A stretch of DNA of 64,000 bases from assembly GCA_019915015.1 (NCBI GenBank), contig JAHBBC010000006.1, positions 1,736,001-1,800,000 on the forward strand, written 5' to 3'. The notes beneath the pieces were generated by a model that did not search any database, was not told the origin of the DNA, and saw nothing but the letters and a program-made list of their open reading frames with translations. This DNA is from Auriscalpium vulgare (lineage: Eukaryota > Basidiomycota > Agaricomycetes > Russulales > Auriscalpiaceae). Each line of letters opens with the position of its first letter. Within the stretch, counting starts at the first letter, position 1. Shown here piece after piece: positions 47,327-61,206 of the stretch. The translations under genes were made by a program, and so were the position numbers.

Positions 47327-50300
47327 CTAATAGTCATCATCCTCCCCGTCTCCCTCCGCGTCGTCGATGTCATCCCCGGCTTGATCGTCAGGATACATGC
47401 GTCCCAGATCGCTGGGTATATGCTGTATATAGGGTTGGTACAGATGCCGATGCTCGTCGAGCGCTAGGTCCTCGCCCGACGAACTGTCGCTGCTCCATGA
47501 CGGATCTTCCGTCTGCTCGTTGCCGTCGTTGCTGAATATCTTGCTGTTCCTCCGCAAGTTGGCGAAAGCCCCGAGGCCGGGAAAGGACTGCGTGCGTAAC
47601 CGAGATAGGAATGATCCATTGGCCGGAGGGGCCGAGTGGCGATTCGTCTGAGAGCTGGCAGCAATCGTTCCCAACGACGAAACGAAGGGATGGTCAACAA
47701 TCTCTTCGTCGGATTCTGCATTGGGGACACCCTCCGCCCAATTACGCCGGCTTAAATGAGGACGTGCGTCTGCGCCTTGTGCTTCCAAAGGGGTTGAAGT
47801 GGTGGATCCGAACGCAGGCAGCTGACCGCGTTTGAAATTTCGCCGAGCGTGAATGATTCTGCCCTCGACACCTGAGGTCGGGATCTGGGGATCGTGAAGA
47901 TCGACAGGGAAGTCACCAGAGTAGGGATCGTTGCTCTCCACAGCCGGGTCGGCAGCGGGGATAGGTGTCTGCCCACTCGGAACTACGCCAGCAGACACCT
48001 GCTGAGCTTTCCGGACACTCCGTCGACCTTGATATATTTGCTTCTCCAATCGCAGACGATTTTCGATCATGTGAAGCTGTCAAAGGCATGTGTAAGGATC
48101 GTGGTTGATACTTGGTGACGAGCGAGATCACCTTGGGCCATGTAACAATTTCTCCCACTTGCATCATGCGCGTAAGCTCCGGAGGGTCAGGGTCACTCAG
48201 TATTCTTAGCCAATCCTGACAACGAGCATCAGTCAAAACCTAAACGCGATATTATCTGACACTTTGAATTACCCAGAATCGTGTACGGGGCCAAATCCTG
48301 CAACTGATATATTAGTATCGTTGGTATAACCCAGAAACGGAAAGGACCGACGTTACAGTGCCGTCAAACCGCTGAAGGAACACGCTTGACCAGTCTTGTC
48401 CCAATAACTGGGGCAATAATTCGAGATCGCGGATGAGCTACATCGCCACACACGCCGGTCAGTCGTCTCAACGCCCACTCATCGTGTGACCGGCCTCACC
48501 TTGAAGTTTTTCGTGAGTTCTAATTTCAGCCATTGCTCTGCCGCCGATAATACGAAGTTTCCGCGCCAACCTACCACGAGTCAGCTTTGCTCATACGAAG
48601 ATCGAAGATGTTCACTGACTTCCTTTGCCCTTTCTGTGCGCAACTGGCCTTCCGGCGGAGCCCCGTGGGGCAAAGAAGAAAAGATGTACATGAGGGTTCG
48701 CCTGGGATACGACGGGGTGTGTCACTGCAAGGGGCTAGTAAACATGGTGGTTCAAAGATATAGCCGCCCGAATTATTTCACCATTGAAGTAAAGATTTAG
48801 AGCCTGCAGGGGGATGTCGACCCTAAAAATTTCTTAGCTTCGTGGCAGAGCGCAGACGAGTCAAGGGGCTGACCGTAAAGATCCGTCTTTGAATTTGCTT
48901 CCCCAGTTCCACGGAACGACGCGGCCATCCTTTAACTTCTGCATGAGTACGACGGGGTTCAAAATTCCAGGGACCGCAGCCGATGCCAGGAGTGCACTCC
49001 AAATGATTGTGTCCGGTGCGGTGATATAGTTCAATAATTTCGTAGGCCTTGTATAGCAGGATCAGCACATCGTGCGTGCCAGTGGAAAAGGTCAGGCTTA
49101 CGAATGACGATCAGCAGGTACGACAGAAATGTTGAGCACGCGTCCCGTCCTCATGTATGCTTCGCGGAAAGTCATCGATCCACGGGTAAACCAGCATGCC
49201 TTAGCCATCATTCAGCATGAGTGACAGCGGCGTACTCGAGGCGACTAACCTTCTTCGCCCACAAGACGCTGTCAAACCTAGCGCCAGTTGTCCAAAACCG
49301 TCGGAACCAGACTTTGAACGGTTCTTCACATGCCGTTATCCTGTTCGCAAGCTCCGGGACCAAAAGGTCCCTGAGTTCAGCGTCTGTGCGGGTGCACACG
49401 AGAGCAGCGACCAAACCACCGGCAGAGGTGCCCGTGAGGACTCGAGGGAGAAGACCAGCATCAAGGAAACCTTTCACGACGCCAAAGTGATCTGAGAAGA
49501 TACGATATATAAATGTGTCGGTGCTCAAGATCAGTACATGAAACAACTTACAGTAGGCGAACGAAGCACCACCAGACAGGCAAAGCGCGGTCAAGCCCAG
49601 ATTTGTGTTGGCGCTCTTGAAAAATTTCTTCTTTTCTTCATTAGACAGGATGGGCGTGTCACGAATGTATTGTAGCGCAAGTTCCTGCTCCGTGACATAC
49701 GCTATGGGAGCAGGTTAGGACCGACTACCAAAGGACGGCGTGATCACGCTCACATTCAATGAGATCCTTTGTACCGTAGTACGTCTGAAAGTTCATGGTC
49801 AGATAAAACGTGCCATATGTCTGAGCATATTCGACACATGCCTCGCTGTACAATCTAGAACATTTGCATCAGAATAAGGGTGACAATCCCTAGAGAGTGA
49901 TCTCGTACCGGTTTGATTCGACGGCGGCAAAGTTGGCCCGGATGCACGTCTCCAGCACTCCAAGAACGCCCCTGGCATCGTTCTTCTCGCGCAGTGACCT
50001 CAATGAACGTTTGACCTAACGATACGCACATAAGTCATAGGCTTTGCGATATTCCGGGCTCCGAACCTTCCGCACAAGTCGCCAGTCAAAATATGGGTCT
50101 TCGTCAATGTGCTTCCACTCGTTAAGGCCCATGTATTCGTCGAGCACGGTAGCCGCATCCTTCCATTCCTGACAACAAGACTTTAGTCTCCTGACGAGAC
50201 CAATGAGGGTGAAACACGCCTGGTATGTGGTCGACGCACGTAGACGCTTTCTCAGTAAGCCTTTGCGTCCCCTCCCTTGTTAAAAGAATGAGAATACAGC

Positions 50301-50918
50301 TGGAAAGGATGGTGCACGCGACAACTCACATGCCGAAAGCCACTCCTTCGCGTTCACCATTTGGCGAATGGTGACATACAGCCCAAACTCACAATAAATG
50401 AATAGAAAGATGAAGAACTAGATGCCAGTCAGTCGCGCTCGATGATGGCAATAAAATTCAGGAATTACGAGCAAGGGCCATCGGACTAGTAGGTACAGCC
50501 ATTCCTGGCGTTTCTCTGCAGTAGAGCCTTTCTTGCGCCTGCAGCCACGGGAATTGAGCCATTGGACAGCACATCAATCTCAAGATTCTCACCTCTTAAC
50601 CTTCATATTCACTGGGGCAAAATCCGACAAGGCAGAGACCTTCCGAATCCGAGTGCTGCTGTACTGCCCTGACGGGCCTGGTGTGCTGGGGCGCGAGCTG
50701 AGACCGGGCGAGGTGGCATATTCGGCAACTACTGCGTTCTCGTCAGTGTGAAGAGCCTCTTCGAAAGCTTGTATATGTCTGGAAAAGGTGAGCGCCTGAG
50801 GAGCAGACGCGGGGTAAGTGACGGCAGCGCACCGTTCGTCGACGTAGTCGCTGGTGGTGAGGTCTTTGGACAGAGCATGTGGCCGCTGGGTGGATGGCCC
50901 TGCTTGGGACGACGCCAT
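47327..50918 (-). CDS. Patatin-type triacylglycerol lipase (Tgl3/4/5, SDP1 family)
   Basis: The ATG at 50918 begins MASSQAGPSTQRPHALSK. After a Ser-rich leader comes a DUF3336-type region with a hydrophobic segment (EWLYLLVRWPLL; IFLFIYCEFGLYVTI) and DPYFDWRLVRKVKRSL. The patatin domain has the oxyanion-hole GGASFA, the nucleophile Ser in GTSAGG, and an Asp in KDGSLRVDIP as the catalytic-dyad partner. A long acidic C-terminal tail ends DDAEGDGEDDDY. The layout matches yeast Tgl3/Tgl4/Tgl5 and plant SDP1, lipases that attack stored triacylglycerol on lipid droplets. About ten introns of 50-60 bp are needed. Divergent from TGS1, with 215 bp between start codons. Confidence 0.88.
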
Positions 50919-51097
50919 GGACGCCAGGCAGAAGACACGGTTGGGGGGTGAAAGAGAGAATGGTGGATGCCAGACAAGCCCGTGCTTGCTCCGTGCCACT
51001 ACGCGCGCTACAGCGATGTCACTGATCGGAGCGCGTCTTGCTCCGGCCTGTGTCCGGCCGGCCCGCTCCCAGCAACCCACTGGCAACGCCTTGCTAG

Positions 51098-52233
<1,136 letters not shown>

Positions 52234-52840
52234 TGGCATCGAGTGTTCACAAGGTAATAGTGATTATTGCTCTCTTCGCGGCTGCGTTTGCTGATATTCT
52301 CTAGATGTATTCTCGTGACGCCTCGGGGATCATCAGCACTTTTGACTCAGCAGCCCAGGCCTCGCTTCTTCGGACGCCCACCGTCCATGAGCAAGATTGG
52401 AAAGCAGCTGCCAGATCTTCCCCAAGGATGTGCTTATATAACTAGTCTCCCTGAGGCAGAGTACAGTATACAGATTCAGCCTTCGCAGGCTCAGGATCAT
52501 CTGTCTGACGCTTGTACTCTTATTCCTCCGTCATCGATGACGCATCCTGCGTACATCTAGCCTTCGTAGAGTAGGTATGCATCCGGCGTTGAACGAACGT
52601 TGATGCATGATATCTGGTGGGCCTGTAACAATGGGTCGGGCACGGGCGGGATGCTATGAAGGCACAGATGTCTTGTGATCTCTCGCTAGCGGTCGGAAGG
52701 ACTCCGATCGGGTCGCCTCCTATAGACATGTCGCGCGCGTTCTGCAGGCGATACTTAAATAAAGGGCGCAACTGCAAAGGGCTCTACATTACCACCCCTC
52801 ATTCTCTACCTCGAATTGTCGTGTCGCGTGCATACTTGCG
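52234..52840. other. Intergenic region TGS1 to CipC-like gene
   Basis: 607 bp without a convincing gene. A TATA-like taaataaa near 52757 lies about 80 bp before the CipC-like start codon. Confidence 0.45.
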
Positions 52841-53449
52841 ATGGCCCCCTGGTTTGAGGAAGATACGTATGAGGCTCAGGCATATATCGAGGTGCGTACT
52901 TCTCTTGATGATCTTGGGGCGATCTCTTCAACGACCTTCATTAATCAGACACTGCGTGCTGCCCCCAAAACCCATGTGTCTAAGGAGCTCTTGGTTGGCG
53001 CCGCGTCTTTCGAGGTTTGTCTGATACACTTATATTCTCGGCTTGTTCCAATAACAATGTGCGATTATCTAGGCCGCCTTAGAGTATGAGAAACACGTCG
53101 CAGCTCACGGCAAACCGGAGAGTCATGCTGAAGCCAAGTCGATCCTGTAAGCCATTTGAGCCAGGATGCCCGCCTCCTTCGCTAAGCACATACTGTATGT
53201 AGCTCTGGCGTGGCTCAGCACTTTCTCAATCGCGTCATAGAGGACAAAGAGGTATGTACTCTCCAGTACTTGCATTTTGTCATGACGGGCGGTTCTCACA
53301 TATTCACAGTTGGTCGATATTGATAGGTCGCAGGTTGAATGGGATGGTGCGTATCATTGTTTTATTGTAGTACACCCTTTCTTAAATTGACCGTGTTTCT
53401 TACAGTTCGTGACAAGCTTGACAAGCTTGTTGACAAGGAGGGTTATTGA
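52841..53449 (+). CDS. CipC-like small stress-induced protein (DUF3759 type)
   Basis: The ATG at 52841 gives MAPWFEEDTYEAQAYIE. The central part HVSKELLVGAASFEAALEYE, then HVAAHGKPESHAEAKSIL, is the signature of CipC/DUF3759 proteins. These are small cytosolic proteins induced by antibiotics, stress or wood decay conditions, of unknown activity. The stretch from about 52892 to 52948 (GTGCGT to aatcag, 57 bp) is in frame but looks like an intron; removing it joins AYIE directly to TLRAAPKTHVSKE. Further short introns lead to the end, VRDKLDKLVDKEGY. The product is about 115 aa if all are spliced. It converges on ORC4. Confidence 0.8.
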
Positions 53450-53604
53450 GCTGCTTGCGTGGGTTGGACATGTACGTACCCTTCTACGCAGGAGATGTTA
53501 TGATGTGGCGAAATCACCGCTCAACTAGAGCTGGAGGTGCTCCATCGGGTTCCATCCCAATCCATGTCACCGCAAAGAAACCATCTGATCCATAATGGGT
53601 CTGA

Positions 53605-55859
53605 CTATTGAGCACGGTTGAACCACTTCTTCAGATTTGTTTGCCCAATCGCGTCGACCGCCTTCTTCACGGCATCCCTCTCCACCATGCATCGATGTCG
53701 GACGAACTCTCTTGCGACGTAGCTGGAGGTTCCAGCCATCGGCGAAAACACCTGAACTGAGACCAAGTGCTCGAAAGCCTGCCACAAAGCAATTCCCCTC
53801 AGCGAATTCCACGCTCGGGTGATGGGCGAGTCGCTTACCGCCATCAAAACCTCTCGGCTGCAACGAACCATTCCTATGCTCCCCCCATCAACCTGTACGG
53901 GCGCCGATTGCGAGGTCCGCACCTGAGTCCGAAACGACTCGTGCAGCATCTCGAACGTGACGGACTCATGACCAGCGGTTCCAGCATGTACGGCTGCTAT
54001 GAGCAAACAAATCCCTGGATATGGAAGTGCTGGAAAATTGCTCGTAATATGTGCCATAAGTGAGAATGCATGACACACACCTGGGAGAAAAGGAAATGTT
54101 GGCGGACATCTCTGAGCGGAGACAGAGACAGACAAGTGGGACGCAGTGGGGAATGGGCTTTCCGGAGACAACGACAAGGTCGGCCCAGTCTGATCGCATC
54201 GTTAGAGTGCAACGACATGTCGATACAAGTGACAAGGACTTGCCAAAATTTGCGTCAACATGCGGACGTCTTTTGTCAGACTGAACGTGTCGAGCAATGC
54301 TTCCTTTACAGAACGCTCAGATAAGAATCGTTCGACTGCTTGAGACCACATCGGCTCCCATTCTCCTGTAGGGTCCGCGATGGGAGCTGAGAGCACATTC
54401 CTCGCAACCCCAGTCCACTCGTCGATATCGGCGGGACCTGCAGTTCGTAACATCCGCCCTGAGAAGCGGCTCTTGACGCGTTTTTCAAGAAGGTTGACAG
54501 TGTCTACCCTCGTAGTGACGCCAACTACAGCAATGCCTTTGCTGGAGTTACTGGCTCGGCAGCTTTGCGCAGTGTCCAATAGGCAGTACAAAAGTGCCTG
54601 TCGCCCATGGAGCGCAAAGAGATCAAATGCCTCTAGAATGACGATTGAAGGGCGAGCGAGGGACGGCAGGGATGAAATGAGGGTGGGAAGGTGGGACGGA
54701 GGAAGCAAAGGGATAGATGGGTCAACGGATGTGAATGGGTTGTCGTCCTCATCTTCGCCAGGCGAGGTCTCTAGGTCGTACGAGTGACCAGTCTGCTGAG
54801 CTAATTGAGAAGCAATCTCCCGCAAAGCCAGGCGATCGTCACTTTGGGCGTAACCAGACAGACGGATGACAATGGGCGGCACAGACAGTGCAGCCACGGT
54901 TCCCTCGACAATCTGGGTGGAGCCTGTGAGTTCCCCGAAACGCTTATAGATTCTAGCGTGCTCACCCGAGTTTTCCCACTTCCCCTAGGACCGATGAGTA
55001 AGCAGCTGTTCCCTTCTCCACGTTCCACCGTCCCTGTCAATAGCTCTTTCAATTGTCGTGCTGTGATCTGATTTGGTGTGGGCTCCTGGTCATTGTCGTC
55101 TAAGGCCCTTATAGAAGGTTTCTGAAGCAAAGCCAAGATAGCACGCCTCTGGGCATGCAGACATGGAAGTAGGTGAGCAGGAAGCTGAGCAGGAAGGCGA
55201 GAGGGAGAGGTGGGTGGAGAGGCAACCCTCTTCCTGGCTTTTCGAGTTTGGGATGGTGAGGGGATAGGTGATTGCCGCGAAGCAGGGGTAGGGGTCTGAG
55301 GACGCGCCGGAGAAGGCGGGAGGGCATAGGGCACCACACGAGCAGGCTTGCGAGAGGGGGAGGCAGGAGGAGAAATTGGTTTTTGCAGAGTCGGAAGCCG
55401 GGGAGAGGCGATCTCGACCGAATGCAGGACGTAGCGAGTCGAACGCGTGCGTGGAGGGGGAGTCTTTGCCGGAGGCTGCCTCTTCGTACGAGGAGCCGGA
55501 ACGCTCTCGTCTTCCACGTCGCTTTCTTCAGGCTTCGGCGCCTTGACTGTTACCTGCTCCGGCAACACACGCACGCCTGGGGGTCGCTTGGTGCGGGTTT
55601 GGCGTCCATACGTGCGCACTACTTTTGCAGCCAGTAAAGTGGCTGGTATCTCGTCAGCTTCAGCTTCTGGAGATGCTGGGCGAACTGTCTTTCGAGAAGG
55701 CTCGGGTTCCTGCTGGATGGCCCCGCGCCTTCGCGTCTGGGTTCTCTGCGGAGGAGCGGGTTCGGGGGACTGGGCGCGAGCGGTGGCACGGGTGCGACGG
55801 CGAGATGCTGGCGGCTCCTCTGCGGGTTTGGCGGCGGCGGCCTTGCGCTTTGGAGGCAT
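53605..55859 (-). CDS. ORC4: ORC4, origin recognition complex subunit 4
   Basis: The ATG at 55859 (MPPKRKAAAAKPAEEPP) begins a long basic, Pro/Ser/Arg-rich N-terminus of about 230 residues. It has AT-hook-like patches (RRRTRATARA; KRQPPAKTPPPR). The AAA+ domain has a Walker A at about residue 290 (LLIGPRGSGKTR), with the following exon joined using a cacccag acceptor. The Walker B position reads IVILEAFDLF, and NLLEKRVKSRFSGR follows. The C-terminal winged-helix part includes GICLLIAAVHA, FEMLHESFRTQV and a terminal QTNLKKWFNRAQ. ORC4 is a nuclear subunit of the hexameric complex that marks replication origins and loads MCM. The junction near 54202-54160 between the AAA+ lid and the C-terminal exon is not resolved. 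Divergent from MED20. Confidence 0.9.
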
Positions 55860-56000
55860 TGCTGTTGTGGTGAAGAGAAACCGGGGAGAGCTGCTGCCCG
55901 GTCACAGAGACGCGCGTCGCACGTGCTCTCAAGTCTCGCGGTGTCACGGGCCAATCCTGGTGTGACAGCCCTGGTGTCTCCCAACGGACTCGCTCACTCA
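55860..56000. promoter_or_regulatory. Compact bidirectional promoter between ORC4 and MED20
   Basis: 141 bp between divergent start codons. GC-rich with no TATA; a cgcgtcgcacgtg stretch, with the E-box-like core cacgtg, lies near 55911-55923. Confidence 0.4.
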
Positions 56001-57003
56001 ATGGGTATCACAGGGTGTGAAACTATTAGCTGTCCGGTGCGTATCGCAGCGTTCTGAGGACACGTCCAGGCTCGCCCGATGGATCAATGCACCCACAACC
56101 GGCCTGGACCTCATCAACGAGAACATCATGCGCAACCACAATGTATGTTCATCGCCGCTCCGTTGCGTGTCTGGTTTTCACCAATAGGCAGGGCGTCTTC
56201 CGGGGCAGATGGAAGCTCTCAGTGCGCTCGTACAAATCCACATTTGGCGCAATCCACGGGATTGAACGTGCACCCGAACGGACGCTCTCGACTCTCACTA
56301 TGAACCAAAATGTATTTGTTCAGCTCGATGACCCCATGGCGCCGACGCGAGCCGACCTCGCAGCAATGGCATCACAGGATCCGTCCAACCCAGCCGCACA
56401 AATGCCAGACCCGACTCACTATCGCAGCACATTCCTGACACTCACTCCGCCTGGAGCGCTCGAGCAGCTGCTGAATCTCCTGCGCGCACGATGGAATTCT
56501 ACACGAGTGCAACAACTCGCGATCGAGGGTTACATCTTCTCCATTGGGAACGACTGGATCATTCGCGCTGGCAACGTGATTTTGGGCGGTGGTGCCGTGA
56601 AGGGCATGCTGTTAGAGGTCTGTGATGCGTGAAACCCATCCATCATGCGCTGACGGCGTTGCAGGCGGAATATCTGCCTGTTCCGACGATGAGCTCGCAG
56701 CCAACCGATAAGACATCGGAGCTTCTTTCCAACCTATTGCTGTCCGTGCTTCCGAACGTTCAAGACGCGAAAACTGTTGCTGTGACCATCAGCGACGAAC
56801 AATGGGAGGACGTTCTCTGGGACCGGGAACAAGAGGAACATGCCGAGAAGCCTGCAGAGATTTCTCGGGGAGATGATGAGATATTCATTTTCGCGGACGG
56901 AGACACATCGACGCATCAGAAAGGTGACTGGGTGGGCGTCGACAGAGACCGGAGGTCTGCATACCTGATCATAGGAGCGCTCAAGTCGGAGGCACTCATA
57001 TGA
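56001..57003 (+). CDS. MED20: MED20, Mediator head-module subunit
   Basis: The ATG at 56001 and a 55-bp intron (56015-56069) give MGITGLARWINAPTTGLDLI, the family's typical start. A second intron with a gcag acceptor then leads to GVFRGRWKLSVRSYKSTF. The middle has FLTLTPPGALEQLL and GNDWIIRAGNVILGGG, strands of the TBP-like fold of Med20/Srb2. A last intron joins MLLEAEYLPVPTMS. The C-terminus has an acidic stretch (GDDEIFIFADGDTS) not found in short orthologues. Med20 binds Med8-Med18 in the Mediator head and contacts RNA polymerase II in the nucleus. The splicing of exon 1 was chosen because it alone restores the conserved start; other acceptors shift the frame. Confidence 0.85.
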
Positions 57004-57375
57004 CGGGCTGCTTGTCATATAAGCCCAGCTCACGGTGTGCCGTGATACCCGTTGTACACTCGCAGGATGTAGCCGAGAAGCAACACGCGCGCTGTTCCCT
57101 GAGAATTCCGAGCGGCAGTACGGCCGGTCAACGCGGCGGACAGATAGTCTGTGCACAGTCGCTGTGCAGCGATGCGCACGTCTAATTCAGACTGCGGGCG
57201 GCGAAGTATACACGGTGCGGGGATGCTGTCGTATGGAGGTGGTAGAGCCGGAGGAAGAGACTGGAGCGGCTGTACTGCGGCATGCACTGCACCTGACGTG
57301 TGGAAGGCGCCTGCAGTCGACTTGAAGCGTTAACTGCGGCCATCCGAGGACACGACGCCCTTCCACCCTGCGTCC

Positions 57376-58554
57376 ATGTACTCCAATGCCAGTTCCCCCA
57401 CCGACCTCGTCCCTCCCCCGCCGGCATACGAGGCCTCCCAGCACGACTTCGATCAGAAGGCGACCAGCTCCGTACAGCGTGCTTCTGCAGCCACAAACCC
57501 GGCCATTGATCGACACGGATGGCCAACCTACAACGTAGATGCCTTCGAGGCCGTTGCCTCAAGCTACAGCAGACCTTCGGATGGTGCCACCGTCGCCATC
57601 CGCCCGCCTCGCCGCAGGCAGGCGTCCGATGTCAAGGTGCGGCCACAGGTGCGACTTCCACTGTTCATGTCTTGTCCAGTACGAACCTGACAGTCCGCAC
57701 GGTCCAGCCTCCGCGCCCTGCGACACGGCCTCTGCGAGCTACGAACCCAAGTCATGACCTGCCAGTGATGGGTCCCAGATCATTGACGCCGCCTCCGCCC
57801 TTCGCGCCCGTTGGTCCTTCGCTCGACGGTCCACCGTTCGAAGAGGTCGTGCGCCTGTCCTATCGTCCAGACTCCCGGACTGCTTCTCCGCTCTCATCTC
57901 CACAGCAGCCTCCCACTCGCGATCTCCCTCAGCCAACACGCTCTTATACCTCCCCATACCCCGGCTCGCCACCTCGTACCCCTGCGCGTCCGTCCAACCG
58001 ACTGTCGACCAGCATGTCGTCCCGGCTGGACTTCAATCCGTCTGTCGCCTATACAGGGCAGCCTGGTTTCCCAGGAAGCATGCAACCTAATGAATCAGCT
58101 CATGGTGCCACAGCATTCTATAAGTGGGTCTTCCGTCGCATACGTAGAGAATGTCATCGTGACTTGCCATGATGTAGCCATGCTGTTGCCTCGCAGCTGA
58201 AGAAGACGCCAACGTCCCCGACCAACTCAGGATACGCAGAGATGTACGTATTATTGTTTGGCAACCCCGTGATATTCATGTTCTCATCGTTATAGCCCTG
58301 CCTCTTCGCCATACCGATCGCACCGAGCGTCTCCGGCTATCTCGACAAGCCCTGAATATCATCCTCTTCCACCTTTCGCTGCCCCGCCGACTGCACCGGA
58401 GCTTCACCGAGAGTCACGTAGCTCGACAATGCCACGTAGCTCGACAATGTCTCCGCCGATCCCATATGAAAATACCCCACGTACAGGCGACGCGCAGTGG
58501 GCGACGACTGAAGCGCAACTGTTTCGCGACTTGTACGGCTCAGAGCGGAGATAA
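57376..58554 (+). CDS. Proline/serine-rich protein with PPAY motif, unknown function
   Basis: The ATG at 57376 gives MYSNASSPTDLVPPPPAYEA, with a PPAY motif of the type bound by WW domains such as those of Rsp5-family ubiquitin ligases. The rest is low-complexity Pro/Ser/Arg: SYSRPSDGATVAIRPPRRRQ, SLTPPPPFAPVGPSLDG, SPYPGSPPRTPARPSNR. It ends AQLFRDLYGSERR at 58554. Two or three short introns are required (near 57648, 58122-58196, 58240-58294). An 18-bp duplication (58420-58455) repeats SSTMPRSSTM. No domain, signal or TM segment is seen. It may be an adaptor for ubiquitin ligases, but only the PPAY motif suggests this. Confidence 0.55.
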
Positions 58555-59074
58555 TTCATATCATATCTCGGAGGCTGCGCCTGGCTACATATGAAGACTC
58601 GTTGATTACTGACTGCTCATTGTATACATTAGGGAAAGTGGATGTAGGATACCTCGAGGATGTGCCTTCCTTCTATGCCGACTTGCTCGCTGTTCCGCTG
58701 AATGGACGCATGTTGACTTGCTTGACGGAGCTGTTCGAATCGAACGTCGTTGTCATCTAATATGAACGTGTAAACCTACGTGTGCTTACAGAGTAGCTTC
58801 GGGGCGGCCGAGGAGGCTAGGCTTGCAGAAAGAACTTTCCGGCCGGCAATTGGCAGGACGACTGAACCGTGACAAAAGGCATACTTTGCCAAAAAAATAT
58901 TGTAGTATCCTAGGTTACGGACAGCGGTCGTCCAGCACAGGGACGGTCTACGGTCCTACGGAGGCTTAGAGGAAATGACATTGGTCACGTGGACTCTTTA
59001 CATGTGGTTTCCATGGACTGAGCAGTGCTTACCGCTTGGGTTTCTCCTCCAAGGCTACATCGTCCTTGTCAACC
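58555..59074. other. Intergenic region before the NDR kinase gene
   Basis: 520 bp. Part is likely the kinase 5' leader. Nothing else is recognised. Confidence 0.4.
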
Positions 59075-60925
<1,851 letters not shown>

Positions 60926-61206
60926 GTCTCTGGGGAACAGTCGGGTGCGGGCAGCTGGCCTGCCGGCGTTTTCGATGCTTGATCTATCGCGATACAGCAA
61001 CGACACGCATCTTGTCATACACACCATACATTTATTCGCGATCATACCCATGCCATGTTTTGAAAAAAACAACATACATCTAATCAACAGTGAGAATACA
61101 CGGTACAGCAAGAAAGCATCATTATTCAAACGTTAGTCATGTGGCATCGCGGGGTTGTAGCGAGGGACGCATCTGCGCCAAAAGTCGAAGTCAGCACTGC
61201 CACATT

